In this document: in pieces, positions 33,711 to 43,075 of the stretch
How the letters are laid out: each line of letters starts with the position of its first letter
How positions within the stretch are numbered: the stretch's first letter is position 1
Assembly: GCA_007695045.1 (NCBI GenBank)
Contig: REEP01000052.1
Span: 62,001-126,000 of the forward strand
Source: Rhodospirillales bacterium
GTDB lineage: Bacteria; Pseudomonadota; Alphaproteobacteria; Rhodospirillales; Defluviicoccaceae
DNA length: 64,000 nt
Direction: 5' to 3'
Position numbers and translations under genes: made by a program
Notes under the pieces: model-generated
Seen by the model: only the letters and a program-made list of their open reading frames with translations
Told to the model about the DNA's origin: nothing
Database searches by the model: none

Positions 33711-34304
33711 TCAGGCGTTGCCGGCGGTATCCGACAGCATGCGCGGATCAATGCCGATCTTGGCCATGGCCCGGTGCCACTTGGTGGTGATGTCGGGATC
33801 GAACACCAACTCGTCATCGGCCTCCACATTCAGCCAGCCATTGGCGCGGATCTCCGAATCGAGCTGGCCAGGCCCCCAACCGGCGTAGCCAAGGGCCATC
33901 ACGTGTCGGCGCGGCCCGCTGCCGTCCGCGATCGAGCGCAGGATATCGATGGTGGCGGTCAGCGCCACGCCGCGTCCCACCACTACCGTGCTGTCCCGGC
34001 GATAGTCGTGGGAATGCAGGACAAAACCGCGCCCTGTCTCGACCGGGCCGCCGGACAGAACCTGGATGCGATCGACCTCGGACGTAGCCGGCTCGATCCC
34101 GAGTTGCTCCAGCAGCGCCGGGAACGTTATGGCGTCGAGAGCTCGATTGATCACCAGTCCCATGGCCCCGTCGTCCGAATGAGCACACATGTAGACAACG
34201 CTTTTCTCGAACCGAGGATCGGGCATTCCCGGCATTGCGATCAACAGTTGCCCGACAAGCGAGCTTTGGGTCGCATTCATTGCGGTGTTTGCGTTCATTG
34301 TCAT
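33711..34304 (-). CDS. YqgE/AlgH family protein
   Basis: A protein of about 197 residues of the UPF0301 (YqgE/AlgH) family, whose biochemical function is not established. It has the family start SLVGQLLIAMPGMPDPRFEKSV, then GAMGLVINRAL, LSGGPVETGRGFVLHS, and the ending region ALGYAGWGPGQLDSEI. The open frame extends to 34424, but ATG 34304 gives the usual family length; the ribosome site is not clear and 34280 is also possible. It is divergent from the DsbD-like gene. Confidence 0.88.
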   Translation of the reverse strand: MTMNANTAMNATQSSLVGQLLIAMPGMPDPRFEKSVVYMCAHSDDGAMGLVINRALDAITFPALLEQLGIEPATSEVDRIQVLSGGPVETGRGFVLHSHDYRRDSTVVVGRGVALTATIDILRSIADGSGPRRHVMALGYAGWGPGQLDSEIRANGWLNVEADDELVFDPDITTKWHRAMAKIGIDPRMLSDTAGNA

Positions 34305-34514
34305 CGGCGCGTGTTGGTGCTTCCTTAACGGGGTCGATCCTGCCCGACACCCCAAGTGTGCCACACCTGATCCGGTGATGAAAGCTGCACCGAGCGTGTC
34401 ACCTTCTCGTGACAGCGGTCGCATGGGGGCCCGACGGACCTATATGTGCCGGCGGAGGTCCATGTCGAGCGACCGGAGGCTCGCACCCAATAGTTATGTC
34501 GAGGAGGCTTTGTC

Positions 34515-36755
34515 GTGACGCTGCCGCAGGGGAACGGGATCCGCTCGAACGGCTGGGGCACCGTGTTGTTTGTGGCGGTCTTGCTGTTTGCCGCCTCGCT
34601 CGTTCCGACACGCCTCGCGGCGGCCGAAAACGCCGCTTCCCCGTGGGTGACGCTGGACCATTCCGCGGTGCGTCTGGTCGCGGCAACCACGGCCCTCGGT
34701 GATGGGGAGAGCGTACCGCTCGGACTGCACATCCGCCTTGCCGATGGCTGGAAGACCTACTGGCGGTCGCCTGGGGACGCCGGCCTTCCCGCCCGGGCCG
34801 ACTGGTCCGCGTCCGAGAATCTTGCCGCTGCCGAGTTCTCCTGGCCGTCACCCAGGCGCTACACCCTTATCGGCCTGGAGACGCTGGGCTACGAGGGCGA
34901 GGTGGTGCTGCCGGTGACCGCGCGGCCGGTGCATGCGGATGCGCCGATGACCGTTCACGCCACCGTGCACTATCTGATCTGCGAAGACATCTGCATCCCG
35001 CAGATGGCGGATCTGTCGCTGACTGTTCCGCCCGGGGCGGGGTCACCGAGTGCGCAGGCACATCTCGTCAGCCGCTTCCAGAACCGGGTCCCCGGCGCCG
35101 GCGACGAGGTGGGCCTCACCATCCGCTCCGTTGCACTCGGCCGAAATGGCGACGCGCCGGCCCTGGTGGTGGATGCCGCATCGGCGGCGGAAGCGTTCGA
35201 CCGGCCCGACGTGTTCATCGAAAGTGCGGATCAGCCGATCTTTGCCACGCCACGGATCCGGTTTTCAGACGGCGGTAAGCAGGCCCGGTTCGTCATACCG
35301 CTGGATGAACGGGTTGGAGACGGATCCGGGCTGGCGGGGGCTTCCGTCGTGGTGACCTTGGTCGACGGCGACCGGGCCATGGAAGGCTGGTACGAGGTGG
35401 CGCCGGCCACGGCGGATGCCGCCACGTTCGTCACGGCGCTGCCGCTGTCCTGGATCGCCGTGCTCGGCCTCGCCGTGCTGGGCGGCCTGATCCTCAACCT
35501 GATGCCGTGCGTTCTGCCGGTGCTGTCGATCAAGCTCCTGTCGGTGGTGGGCCACGGCGGCGGGCCGGCCCGCCCGGTGCGCCTTGGCTTCCTGGCTGCC
35601 GCGGCGGGGATCGTGTTCTCGTTCCTGGTGCTGGCCAGCGCCCTGGCGGCGCTGAAGGCCGGCGGCGCCGTGATCGGCTGGGGTATCCAGTTCCAGCAGC
35701 CCTGGTTTTTGATCGCCATGATCCTGGTGGTGAGCCTGTTCGCCGGCAACCTGTGGGGGCTGTTCGCAGTGCGACTGCCGGGCGCAATCGCAGACGCCGG
35801 CGCCCGTGTGGGGCAGGCGCAGGGCCTCGGCGGTCATTTCCTCACGGGTGCGTTGGCGACGCTGCTGGCGACACCCTGTTCGGCGCCGTTCCTCGGCACC
35901 GCCGTCGGCTTCGCGCTCGCACAAGGCACGTTCGAGATTTTTGCCGTCTTCACCGCGGTTGGCTTGGGTCTGGCACTGCCGTACTTGGCCGTCGCGGCAT
36001 TTCCGCGGCTGGCCACCAGCCTGCCCCGGCCCGGTCCCTGGATGGGCACGTTGCGCCGTGTTCTCGGCTTTGCGCTGGCTGCCACCGCGATTTGGTTGCT
36101 GTCGGTGCTGGCGGCTCAAGTGGGGCTGCCGGCCGCGGCGGCGGTCGGTGTGCTGGCAGTGTCGGCAGTGCTGGCGGTGGGTGGCGCCAGCCGTCTCGCC
36201 ATGACCTGGGGGCGCCGGGTGGCCGCGATCACGGCGGTGGGCTTGATGGTAACGGCTTTCGTGATTCCGGCACGCGTGGCCACCGATACCCTCGCAGTGG
36301 CCGATGCCGCTTGGCAGCCGCTGGACGAAGCGGCGATTTCCGCCCATGTCGCCGCCGGGAAGGTCGTCTATGTCAACGTCACCGCCGACTGGTGCATCAC
36401 GTGCAAGGTTAACGAGACGCTGGTGCTGACGAGCCGCGACGTTGGATCATGGCTGGCGGCCGACAACGTCATCGCCATGCGTGGGGACTGGACCCGGCCT
36501 GACGACGATATCGCCCGGTTCCTCGCCCGCTTCGGCCGCTATGGCATTCCGTTCGATGCGGTGTTCGGCCCGGCGGTGCCGGACGGCGAGGCACTGCCCG
36601 AACTTCTGACCGTCGAGACAGTCAGGGACGCGCTCAAGCGCGCGGCGGCTGATGCAATGGCAGCAACTCCCGAGGAGAAAGGACCGGACGCCCGGGACCG
36701 AACCCCGGGCGATCCGATCGCTGGCGCGGATGCCGTTACTGGATTTCGCCGGTGA
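34515..36755 (+). CDS. DsbD/ScsB-like protein-disulfide reductase
   Basis: A 746-residue three-part membrane protein that carries electrons from cytoplasmic thioredoxin to periplasmic disulfides. A signal peptide (hydrophobic about residues 13-35) precedes an N-terminal DsbD-like domain with the redox pair in CEDIC. The polytopic core (about residues 305-590) has the cysteine motifs MPCVLP and TPCSAPF. A C-terminal thioredoxin domain has ADWCITCK. All six expected cysteines are present. GTG 34515 follows GAGGAGG by 7 bases. It overlaps proX tail to tail by 20 bases, leaving no room for terminators. Confidence 0.93.
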   Translation: MTLPQGNGIRSNGWGTVLFVAVLLFAASLVPTRLAAAENAASPWVTLDHSAVRLVAATTALGDGESVPLGLHIRLADGWKTYWRSPGDAGLPARADWSASENLAAAEFSWPSPRRYTLIGLETLGYEGEVVLPVTARPVHADAPMTVHATVHYLICEDICIPQMADLSLTVPPGAGSPSAQAHLVSRFQNRVPGAGDEVGLTIRSVALGRNGDAPALVVDAASAAEAFDRPDVFIESADQPIFATPRIRFSDGGKQARFVIPLDERVGDGSGLAGASVVVTLVDGDRAMEGWYEVAPATADAATFVTALPLSWIAVLGLAVLGGLILNLMPCVLPVLSIKLLSVVGHGGGPARPVRLGFLAAAAGIVFSFLVLASALAALKAGGAVIGWGIQFQQPWFLIAMILVVSLFAGNLWGLFAVRLPGAIADAGARVGQAQGLGGHFLTGALATLLATPCSAPFLGTAVGFALAQGTFEIFAVFTAVGLGLALPYLAVAAFPRLATSLPRPGPWMGTLRRVLGFALAATAIWLLSVLAAQVGLPAAAAVGVLAVSAVLAVGGASRLAMTWGRRVAAITAVGLMVTAFVIPARVATDTLAVADAAWQPLDEAAISAHVAAGKVVYVNVTADWCITCKVNETLVLTSRDVGSWLAADNVIAMRGDWTRPDDDIARFLARFGRYGIPFDAVFGPAVPDGEALPELLTVETVRDALKRAAADAMAATPEEKGPDARDRTPGDPIAGADAVTGFRR

Positions 36756-37605
36756 CCCAGTACTCGATGCGGGCCGGGTTGTTCTCGATATAGGCGGCGG
36801 CCGCCTCCTCGTAGGAGGTCTGGGTCGCCTCGTACATCGCTGACTGCAACTCATCCAGCGGCAGGTGCATGCGGGCGAGGAACCCCAGAACCTCCGGATG
36901 CTCCTGGCCGAACCCGTTGCGGGCAATGACATGGACGCGCTCGGCGCCGCCGAGGCTGCCTTTGGAGTCTTCCAGGTAGCGAAGCTCATAGGCGCCGAAC
37001 TTCCAGTGCGGGCTCCAACCGGTGACCACGATCCATTCGTTGCGGCGGATAGCTCGGTCCAGGGCCGCGGTCATGCCCGCCCCACTGGCGGAAACCAGTT
37101 CGTAGTCAAGGCCGTAATCGTCGATGGTTTGCAAAGACAGGCGCATCAGCCCGGCCCCCGGGTCGATCCCCTGGATGCGGCCGCCCAACTGCTGGCGCAC
37201 TTCCGGCTTGTTCAGGTCTTCGATCGACGACAGTTCGTCCTCGGGAATGTAGTCGGGGATGGCCCAGCCGAGGCGGGCGTCGGTGTACAGGATGCCGGGG
37301 CTGAACACATCGGTGCCCACCTGCTCCATGTAGTCCTGGTGCGTGGACGGGAGCCAAGACATCATCATGAAGTCCAGATCGCCGCGGGCCACGCCCTGGT
37401 ACTGAATGGCAATGTCCGCCAAGGTCAATTCGACCTCATAATCGAAACGCTCTTCAAGAATTTGCTTGGTCAAAGTCGTGATGAACTCGGCATCGGACCA
37501 AGCGGTCCAGCCGATATTCACTTTCTTTTCGGCCAACGCCGGCGAAGTGGCGATGCCGAATGCCAGCACGACGCCGGCGGCCATTGCGGTGATGGGTCTT
37601 GGCAT
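36736..37605 (-). CDS. proX: Glycine betaine/proline ABC transporter substrate-binding protein
   Basis: A 289-residue periplasmic binding protein of the OpuAC/ProX type. The signal peptide ends at ATSPALA. The mature part opens KVNIGWTAWSDAEF and is rich in tryptophan and aspartate, as expected for a quaternary-ammonium-binding aromatic cage. Hallmarks include MMSWLPSTHQDYME and WIVVTGWSPHWKFG. It is the last gene of proV-proW-proX, 123 bases after proW, and its 3' end overlaps the DsbD-like gene. Confidence 0.93.
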   Translation of the reverse strand: MPRPITAMAAGVVLAFGIATSPALAEKKVNIGWTAWSDAEFITTLTKQILEERFDYEVELTLADIAIQYQGVARGDLDFMMMSWLPSTHQDYMEQVGTDVFSPGILYTDARLGWAIPDYIPEDELSSIEDLNKPEVRQQLGGRIQGIDPGAGLMRLSLQTIDDYGLDYELVSASGAGMTAALDRAIRRNEWIVVTGWSPHWKFGAYELRYLEDSKGSLGGAERVHVIARNGFGQEHPEVLGFLARMHLPLDELQSAMYEATQTSYEEAAAAYIENNPARIEYWVTGEIQ

Positions 37606-37728
37606 GATCCAAGTCCTCCTCTCGCTGTAAAGCGCTCGTGCCTCACGCGAATGCGTTGCGCCCCGAGCGCGGTTTCGGGCGGTTCGCTCAAACGTTCCGC
37701 CCGCGTTGAACTGATCGAGCCAGCCGCG

Positions 37729-38640
37729 TCAACGTGGCCGCGCGCCGGCATCGGGCCGGGCACCGCCCAGCAATTCCCCGAGCTGCTTCAAGCGGTCGAT
37801 CACGCCCACTCGGGCCTCTCGCTGCCCGAAACTCTGGGTTAGGCGGTCCAGGATGATGGCCAGGATCACCACACCGAGCCCGCCTTCGAAGCCGAGACCG
37901 ACGTTGAGGCGCTGGATGCCGGTCAGTACGGTGTTGCCGAGGCCGCCGGCGCCGATCATGGAGGCGATGACCACCATGGACAGTGCCAGCATGATGGTCT
38001 GATTGACCCCGGCCATGATCGACGGCATCGCCAGCGGCAATTGCACCTTGAAGAGCAACTGGCGATCGGTGCAGCCGAACGACAGGCCGGCCTCCACGTT
38101 CTCCTCGCTGACTTGGCGGATGCCGAGATTGGTCAGCCGGACCACGGGTGGCATTGCGAAAACCACGGTGGCGATGGTGCCTGGCACTTTGCCGAGCCCG
38201 AACAGCATCACCGCCGGGATCAGATAGACGAACGGTGGCATCGTCTGCATGAAGTCCAGCACCGGTCGGACGATCGTTTCCACCGTATTGTTCTTGGCCA
38301 TGGCGATGCCGATGGGGATGCCGATGGCCAAGGCGATCAGACTGGCCGACAGCACCAGCGCCAGGGTCGACGCGGTGGCGGCCCACAGATTCATGCCCAT
38401 GACCAGTATCAGCGAGGCCGCCGTGAACAGGGCGAACCGCCAACTCACCCGCCACAAGGCCAGCACCACCAGAGTCGCGCCCAGCAGCCAAGGCGGCATC
38501 CACAGGAACAATCCCTCGATGGATTCGGCGACGAAGCCGATGACGGCGGCCACGCCATCGAAGAACGGCGTGAACTCGTCGCGCAGAAACTCGACGGCGA
38601 TGGTGATCCAACGGCCGACCTCGATCCGGAAATCCATCAC
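37729..38640 (-). CDS. proW: Glycine betaine/proline ABC transporter permease
   Basis: A 303-residue permease with about six or seven transmembrane segments. The EAA-type cytoplasmic loop (VQLPLAMPSIMAGVNQTIM) lies near residues 215-235. N-terminal residues contain an amphipathic stretch typical of ProW. It overlaps proV (stop/start at 38637-38640). Downstream of the stop are about 120 bases before proX, with no strong hairpin. It forms the channel for osmoprotectant uptake. Confidence 0.94.
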   Translation of the reverse strand: MMDFRIEVGRWITIAVEFLRDEFTPFFDGVAAVIGFVAESIEGLFLWMPPWLLGATLVVLALWRVSWRFALFTAASLILVMGMNLWAATASTLALVLSASLIALAIGIPIGIAMAKNNTVETIVRPVLDFMQTMPPFVYLIPAVMLFGLGKVPGTIATVVFAMPPVVRLTNLGIRQVSEENVEAGLSFGCTDRQLLFKVQLPLAMPSIMAGVNQTIMLALSMVVIASMIGAGGLGNTVLTGIQRLNVGLGFEGGLGVVILAIILDRLTQSFGQREARVGVIDRLKQLGELLGGARPDAGARPR

Positions 38641-39908
38641 CCGGCCTCCTTCAGGTCCGCTTCGCTCAACGTCTCCTCGGGCACGGTCTCCCAGGGGGGG
38701 AGTTCAACGTCGGGTGTGTCGCGATCAAGGGTTTGCAGAACAACGGTCTTGGAGACGGTGCCGAGATAACGCTTTCGGTCATCGATCACCGGTACCGGCC
38801 AAGGCGAAGCGGTCACCGCTTTCATCACGTCGGTGAGTGGCGTGTCGGCAGTGATGGGTTCGACATCGGCAATGAAAACGTCGCGATACTCGGCATCCTT
38901 GCGCCGGTTGAGCGCCGCCACCAGGGATTCGGCCGTCACCATCCCGAGATACCGGCCACCACGATCGATGACGATCGCAAGGTCACGGTCGTGGTCGCGC
39001 ATCAGCTTGAGGGCGGCGCGGACGTTGACGCCGGGGCGCTCGATCACCGTCACTTGGCCGCGGCAGGCGAGATCGGCTGCGGTGAACACCTGGCTGACAT
39101 CGACGTTGCGGAAGAACGACTGTACGTAGTCATCGGCCGGGTTCTTGATGATGTTTTCCGGAGTGTCCACCTGAATGATCCGGCCACCCTCCATGATCGC
39201 GATCCGGTCTCCGATGCGGAGCGCTTCGTCCAGGTCATGCGAGATGAAAATAACGGTGCGGGCGTTCTCCTCCTGAAGGCGCAGCAGTTCATCCTGCATT
39301 TCCGTCCGGATCAGCGGATCGAGGGCGGAAAAAGCTTCATCCATCAACATGATGCTGGGGTCGGTGGCGAGCGCCCGGGCGAGCCCCACGCGCTGCTTCA
39401 TGCCGCCGGAGAGTTCCCGCGGATAGGAGCCGGCGTTGGCGGCGAGGCCCACCGCTTCCAGTGCCTGCATCGCGCGGTCGCGCCGCTTGTCCACGTCCGC
39501 GCCGGCGACCTCCAACCCGAACGCGGCATTCTCCAGCACTGTGCGATGCGGCATCAGGGCGAAGGACTGGAACACCATGGCCAGGTCCTTTCGCCGCAAC
39601 TCGATCAGCTCGCGCTTGGACATCTTGGCCACATCGTGGTCGTCGATGAGAATTTCACCGCTAGTGGGTTCGATCAGACGATTGAGCATGCGTACCAGCG
39701 TGGACTTGCCGGAACCGGACAGGCCCATCACCACGAACACCTCACCCGCGCGCACGGAGAAACTGGCATCCCGAACGCCGACGGTGCTGCCGGTACGGGC
39801 ATAGATTTCGTCTTTGTCCAGGCCCTCTTCCTTCATCAGCCGCATGGCTTCATCCAGGTTGGGCCCGAAGATTTTGAACAGATTATTGACAACGATCTTG
39901 TCGGTCAT
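38637..39908 (-). CDS. proV: Glycine betaine/proline ABC transporter ATPase with CBS domains
   Basis: A 423-residue ATPase. The family-specific N-terminus (IFGPNLDEAMRLMKEEGLDK) precedes Walker A GLSGSGKST, the signature LSGGMKQR, and Walker B IMLMDEAFSALDP. Two C-terminal CBS domains (about residues 285-400) normally gate transport by ionic strength. ATG 39908 follows GAGGT by 5 bases; the frame is open to 40196, but that extension has no family similarity. First gene of the osmoprotectant operon. Confidence 0.95.
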   Translation of the reverse strand: MTDKIVVNNLFKIFGPNLDEAMRLMKEEGLDKDEIYARTGSTVGVRDASFSVRAGEVFVVMGLSGSGKSTLVRMLNRLIEPTSGEILIDDHDVAKMSKRELIELRRKDLAMVFQSFALMPHRTVLENAAFGLEVAGADVDKRRDRAMQALEAVGLAANAGSYPRELSGGMKQRVGLARALATDPSIMLMDEAFSALDPLIRTEMQDELLRLQEENARTVIFISHDLDEALRIGDRIAIMEGGRIIQVDTPENIIKNPADDYVQSFFRNVDVSQVFTAADLACRGQVTVIERPGVNVRAALKLMRDHDRDLAIVIDRGGRYLGMVTAESLVAALNRRKDAEYRDVFIADVEPITADTPLTDVMKAVTASPWPVPVIDDRKRYLGTVSKTVVLQTLDRDTPDVELPPWETVPEETLSEADLKEAG

Positions 39909-40642
39909 CGCGACCTCGTGCTGCGTACGCCCGGTGACGGGGAGCGTCGAGACCGTCGTGCCGACCGGGCCGCGGCCCGTCGAACGGAAACGACCTGAAG
40001 TCCGGGCCGGCGGAGCTGAACGCGCCGCCCTGACGTCAACAGCGTGGAACTGCGCTCCGGCAGAGCCGGCGTGCACGGGACCCGCCAAGCGTACTGGTTG
40101 TGGTCCGGTTGCTGTCGGACAGCCCTCCCGATCCTTTAAGCCGAAGCCCACGGAGTGCCGGCTTGGCGTGACAAGGTCCTGCGGGACCATACGCACGGGA
40201 ACGGGCGGTCCACCTGGGCGGCTTCAGCCGCTTACCATTGACCGATAGTGTCGTCAGCGAGGTTCTCGAACGCTCCGCATGCAAAGTACCCGTCCGCCTC
40301 CGAGACAGCAGGGTAAGGATGTTGTGACTGACATGCGAGGGAAAATCTTGTGTCAAACCCGGCAAAAGCCAGATTGGTCCGGACGGATGCCTGTAAGCAC
40401 GCCGCGGGTCTCAAACGGGGGTATCTGTTTCGGGGTCTTTGGGCCCGACATGGGCGAGCACCGGGCGGTCTCCGCGACGGTGGCGTGTGTGTGTAGGCGG
40501 CGTGTGCGTATCAAGCACCTTGCCGCGCAACTTTGTCGCGCTACCTTGCCGCGCTGGAGCAGCCGCATCACGCCGGCTATGATGCTTGCGCAACGACACC
40601 GGCGGACACGTCAAGGAGCCGTGCCGAGCGGAGGAGGCGACC
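39909..40642. other. Long divergent intergenic region (proV / sensor gene)
   Basis: About 730 bases between divergent operons. On the minus strand a perfect TTGACA is at 40351-40356, but no -10 fits at 16-18 bases. On the plus strand TATGAT at 40578-40583 is a good -10 for the downstream operon, without a clear -35. A run of GT dinucleotides lies near 40480-40510, and CCTTGCCGCGC occurs twice near 40518-40555. No credible gene or structured RNA was recognised. Osmotic control elements of proV probably lie here, unseen. Confidence 0.5.
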
Positions 40643-43075
40643 GTGAAGGCAACGGAACTCGTGGATCTCGGCACGGATCCGGCGGCGGCACGGCGCCTTC
40701 GGCGGAGGCGGTTGTTCGGGATCGTGTTGCCGGTTGCGGGGGCCGTGCTCGTCGTGGGCGCCCTGATCGCATTGATATTCCAATCCTACCTCAGTAACCG
40801 GCGCGACGCGCTGGATCTGTCGGAAGCGGTGCTGGACGGCCTTAACCATCGTATCGGGACCGAGGTCAGCCAGTTTCTGAGGCCGGCCGCCGCGGGCGTC
40901 TTCCTGGCCGCGGAACTGCTGCCCCGGGACGCCATCAGTGCGGGTCGGACGGAGACCGATCGGCTGGCGCTCCTGCTGCTGGGGCAGTATCGGCAACTGC
41001 TCAACTTCATCGTTGCCGAACCCAACGGCGATGTTCTGATCTATTACAAGCAGCCCGATGGGGCTGTGCATACCCGGGTGATCGAGCACACTGACAACGT
41101 CCGTCGAGCATACTGGATTCATCGCAATGTGGACGGCACCGTGACACAGACCGTGGATGACCCCGACGATCGCTATGACGTCACGACCCGCCCCTGGTTC
41201 CGGGGAGCCGTGGCCGCCGGCGGTCTCTCCTGGTCCGACATTTACATCTTCTTCGCCAGCCGACAGCCGGGCATCACGGTGGCCCTTCCGAGATACGCCG
41301 AGGACGGCTCGCTTCAGACCGTCTTCGGCATGGACTTGACGCTCGAAGACGTGAGCGCCTTCCTTGCGAGCCTGAACGTCGGTGCGCACGGCGAGGCCAT
41401 GATTGTCCAGGGCGAAGGGTTGCTGGTTGCCTTTCCCGACCCCTCGCGGATGCTCAAGGACAGCGCGGGACAGCCGGTTCCGGCCCGTCTGGACGATCTC
41501 GACGATCCGGTGCTCACGCGGGCGTTCAATCAGTTTCGGATCGACCGCTACGGGCGGCAGGAAATCGCGATCGACGGCCGCAACCACATCATGATGGTTT
41601 CGCCTTTGCAGGTTGGGGGTGTTGAAGACTGGTCGGTCCTGGTGGTGGTGGCTGAAGAGGATCTCATCGGTTTCGTTGCCCGGAATACGCGCCAGACGGC
41701 CATGATGTCGGCCGGTGTGGTGGCGCTGATGTTGTTCCTGGCAGCCGCCCTGGTGCGTCAAGGGCTTCGCGCCGACCGCAACGCCGGGTTCGTACGCCAG
41801 CGCCAGGAGACCCTGGAGCGGCAAAGCCAAGCCTTCGCCGAGATCGCCACGGCGGCCGGTGATTGGGAAGCTGGCGCCGGGCCGGCGGCGTCGCGGATCA
41901 CCGAGACCGTCGCCAATGCTGTTGGCGCGCGCCGCGTCGGCTTGTGGCGGTGGGTTGCCGAGGACGAGGCGCTGGTGCTGGTAGACAGCTACGACCGACA
42001 GTATCACGGTCATAATGCTGATACCGTACTCTCCCGGCGGCACCTTGGCGGCTTGCTTGATCCGCTGGAACAGGGGCGAAGCGTCGATGTTCCGGATGTG
42101 GCCCGCGACGGCCGAACCCGTGAGCTGGTCCGCCCGTATCTCGGCACGTTTGGCATCCGGTCACTCCTGGTAATCCCCATCGTAAACTCTGGCGATCTCG
42201 CGGGGGCTTTCTCGATCGAAGATCGTGCCGACGCTGGCAGCGGCATTGAAGGTGCCTCGGCGTTTACCGAGGCTGTTGCCGGCCTGCTGGCGCCCCGGTT
42301 GGGCGGTGCGCTGCGGTCCGTGCCGGCATTCGAAGGGCTCAAACTCACTGGCGCCACCGATGTTGGCGGCGCGCCCGGGGAGTCCGCCGTCTATGGCATG
42401 GCGGGGCCCGTCGCATCGCCCGAGGCGATGCGAGAGACCGCCCTGGTGCTGGACCGACGCAATTTCCGCACCGCGCAGCATGTCCAGAAGCAGGCGGACG
42501 ACCAGGGCGGCGACGTGCTGGCAATCCGCGACGTCACCGTGCTGGTTGCCCAGTTCGGCAGCGCCGCTGCACTGGCCCAGCGCCTGGACGAAGAGGCTGG
42601 ATTGACCGTGCTGCAACACCTGAGCCGGGTGGCGCAGGCGGAAGCGCAGCGCCTGAACGTTCCCTACCTGAAAGTGGCCGGGACCCGGCTGATCGCTGCC
42701 GGCTTCGGTGCCGCCGGCTCAGAAGGCGCCGATGGCGGTTCGGCTGGCAGTCTGGCCGATATCGCCCTGGCGCTGCGGGATGCCTGCGCAGAAGTGTCGA
42801 CAGCGGTGCCGCTGCCGCCGGACGACCGTTTCGCCATGGACACCGGCACCGCTTTCGGTGCGGACCTGGATACGGATGGCCAAGTGTTCAACCTGTGGGG
42901 TGGTCCGGTCCAACTGGCCGGCGACTTGGTAATGGCCGCAGCGCCCGGCTCAACCGTAGTCTCGCACGCAACCTTCGCGACGCTGCGAAATCTGTTCGTT
43001 TTCCGGGCGCGCGGGGCCTTTTACATCGAAGGTCTCGGTGAAACGCCGCTCTACGTGCTGTCGAGACGATCATGA
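40643..43075 (+). CDS. Membrane sensor: Cache + GAF + degenerate class III cyclase domain
   Basis: A protein of about 810 residues heading the MCE operon. GTG 40643 follows GAGGAGG by 5 bases. Order: a basic tail, TM1 (about 25-47), an extracytoplasmic dCache-like domain (about 50-345, with TRPWFRGAVAAGG and a late DWSVLVVVAEED), TM2 (about 353-375), a GAF domain (about 395-560), and a C-terminal domain resembling adenylate/guanylate cyclase (about 630-805; VFNLWGGPVQLAGDLVM and ARGAFYIEGLGETPLYVL match the family's late motifs). The first metal-binding aspartate block, normally like VTVLFADI, reads VTVLVAQF, so catalysis is doubtful. Its stop overlaps the MlaE-like gene. Family assignments are from motif inspection. 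Confidence 0.8.
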   Translation: MKATELVDLGTDPAAARRLRRRRLFGIVLPVAGAVLVVGALIALIFQSYLSNRRDALDLSEAVLDGLNHRIGTEVSQFLRPAAAGVFLAAELLPRDAISAGRTETDRLALLLLGQYRQLLNFIVAEPNGDVLIYYKQPDGAVHTRVIEHTDNVRRAYWIHRNVDGTVTQTVDDPDDRYDVTTRPWFRGAVAAGGLSWSDIYIFFASRQPGITVALPRYAEDGSLQTVFGMDLTLEDVSAFLASLNVGAHGEAMIVQGEGLLVAFPDPSRMLKDSAGQPVPARLDDLDDPVLTRAFNQFRIDRYGRQEIAIDGRNHIMMVSPLQVGGVEDWSVLVVVAEEDLIGFVARNTRQTAMMSAGVVALMLFLAAALVRQGLRADRNAGFVRQRQETLERQSQAFAEIATAAGDWEAGAGPAASRITETVANAVGARRVGLWRWVAEDEALVLVDSYDRQYHGHNADTVLSRRHLGGLLDPLEQGRSVDVPDVARDGRTRELVRPYLGTFGIRSLLVIPIVNSGDLAGAFSIEDRADAGSGIEGASAFTEAVAGLLAPRLGGALRSVPAFEGLKLTGATDVGGAPGESAVYGMAGPVASPEAMRETALVLDRRNFRTAQHVQKQADDQGGDVLAIRDVTVLVAQFGSAAALAQRLDEEAGLTVLQHLSRVAQAEAQRLNVPYLKVAGTRLIAAGFGAAGSEGADGGSAGSLADIALALRDACAEVSTAVPLPPDDRFAMDTGTAFGADLDTDGQVFNLWGGPVQLAGDLVMAAAPGSTVVSHATFATLRNLFVFRARGAFYIEGLGETPLYVLSRRS

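Noticed and set aside
39909-40196. 96-residue N-terminal extension of the ProV frame
   Set aside because: It has no ProV similarity, and ATG 39908 has a ribosome site at correct distance.
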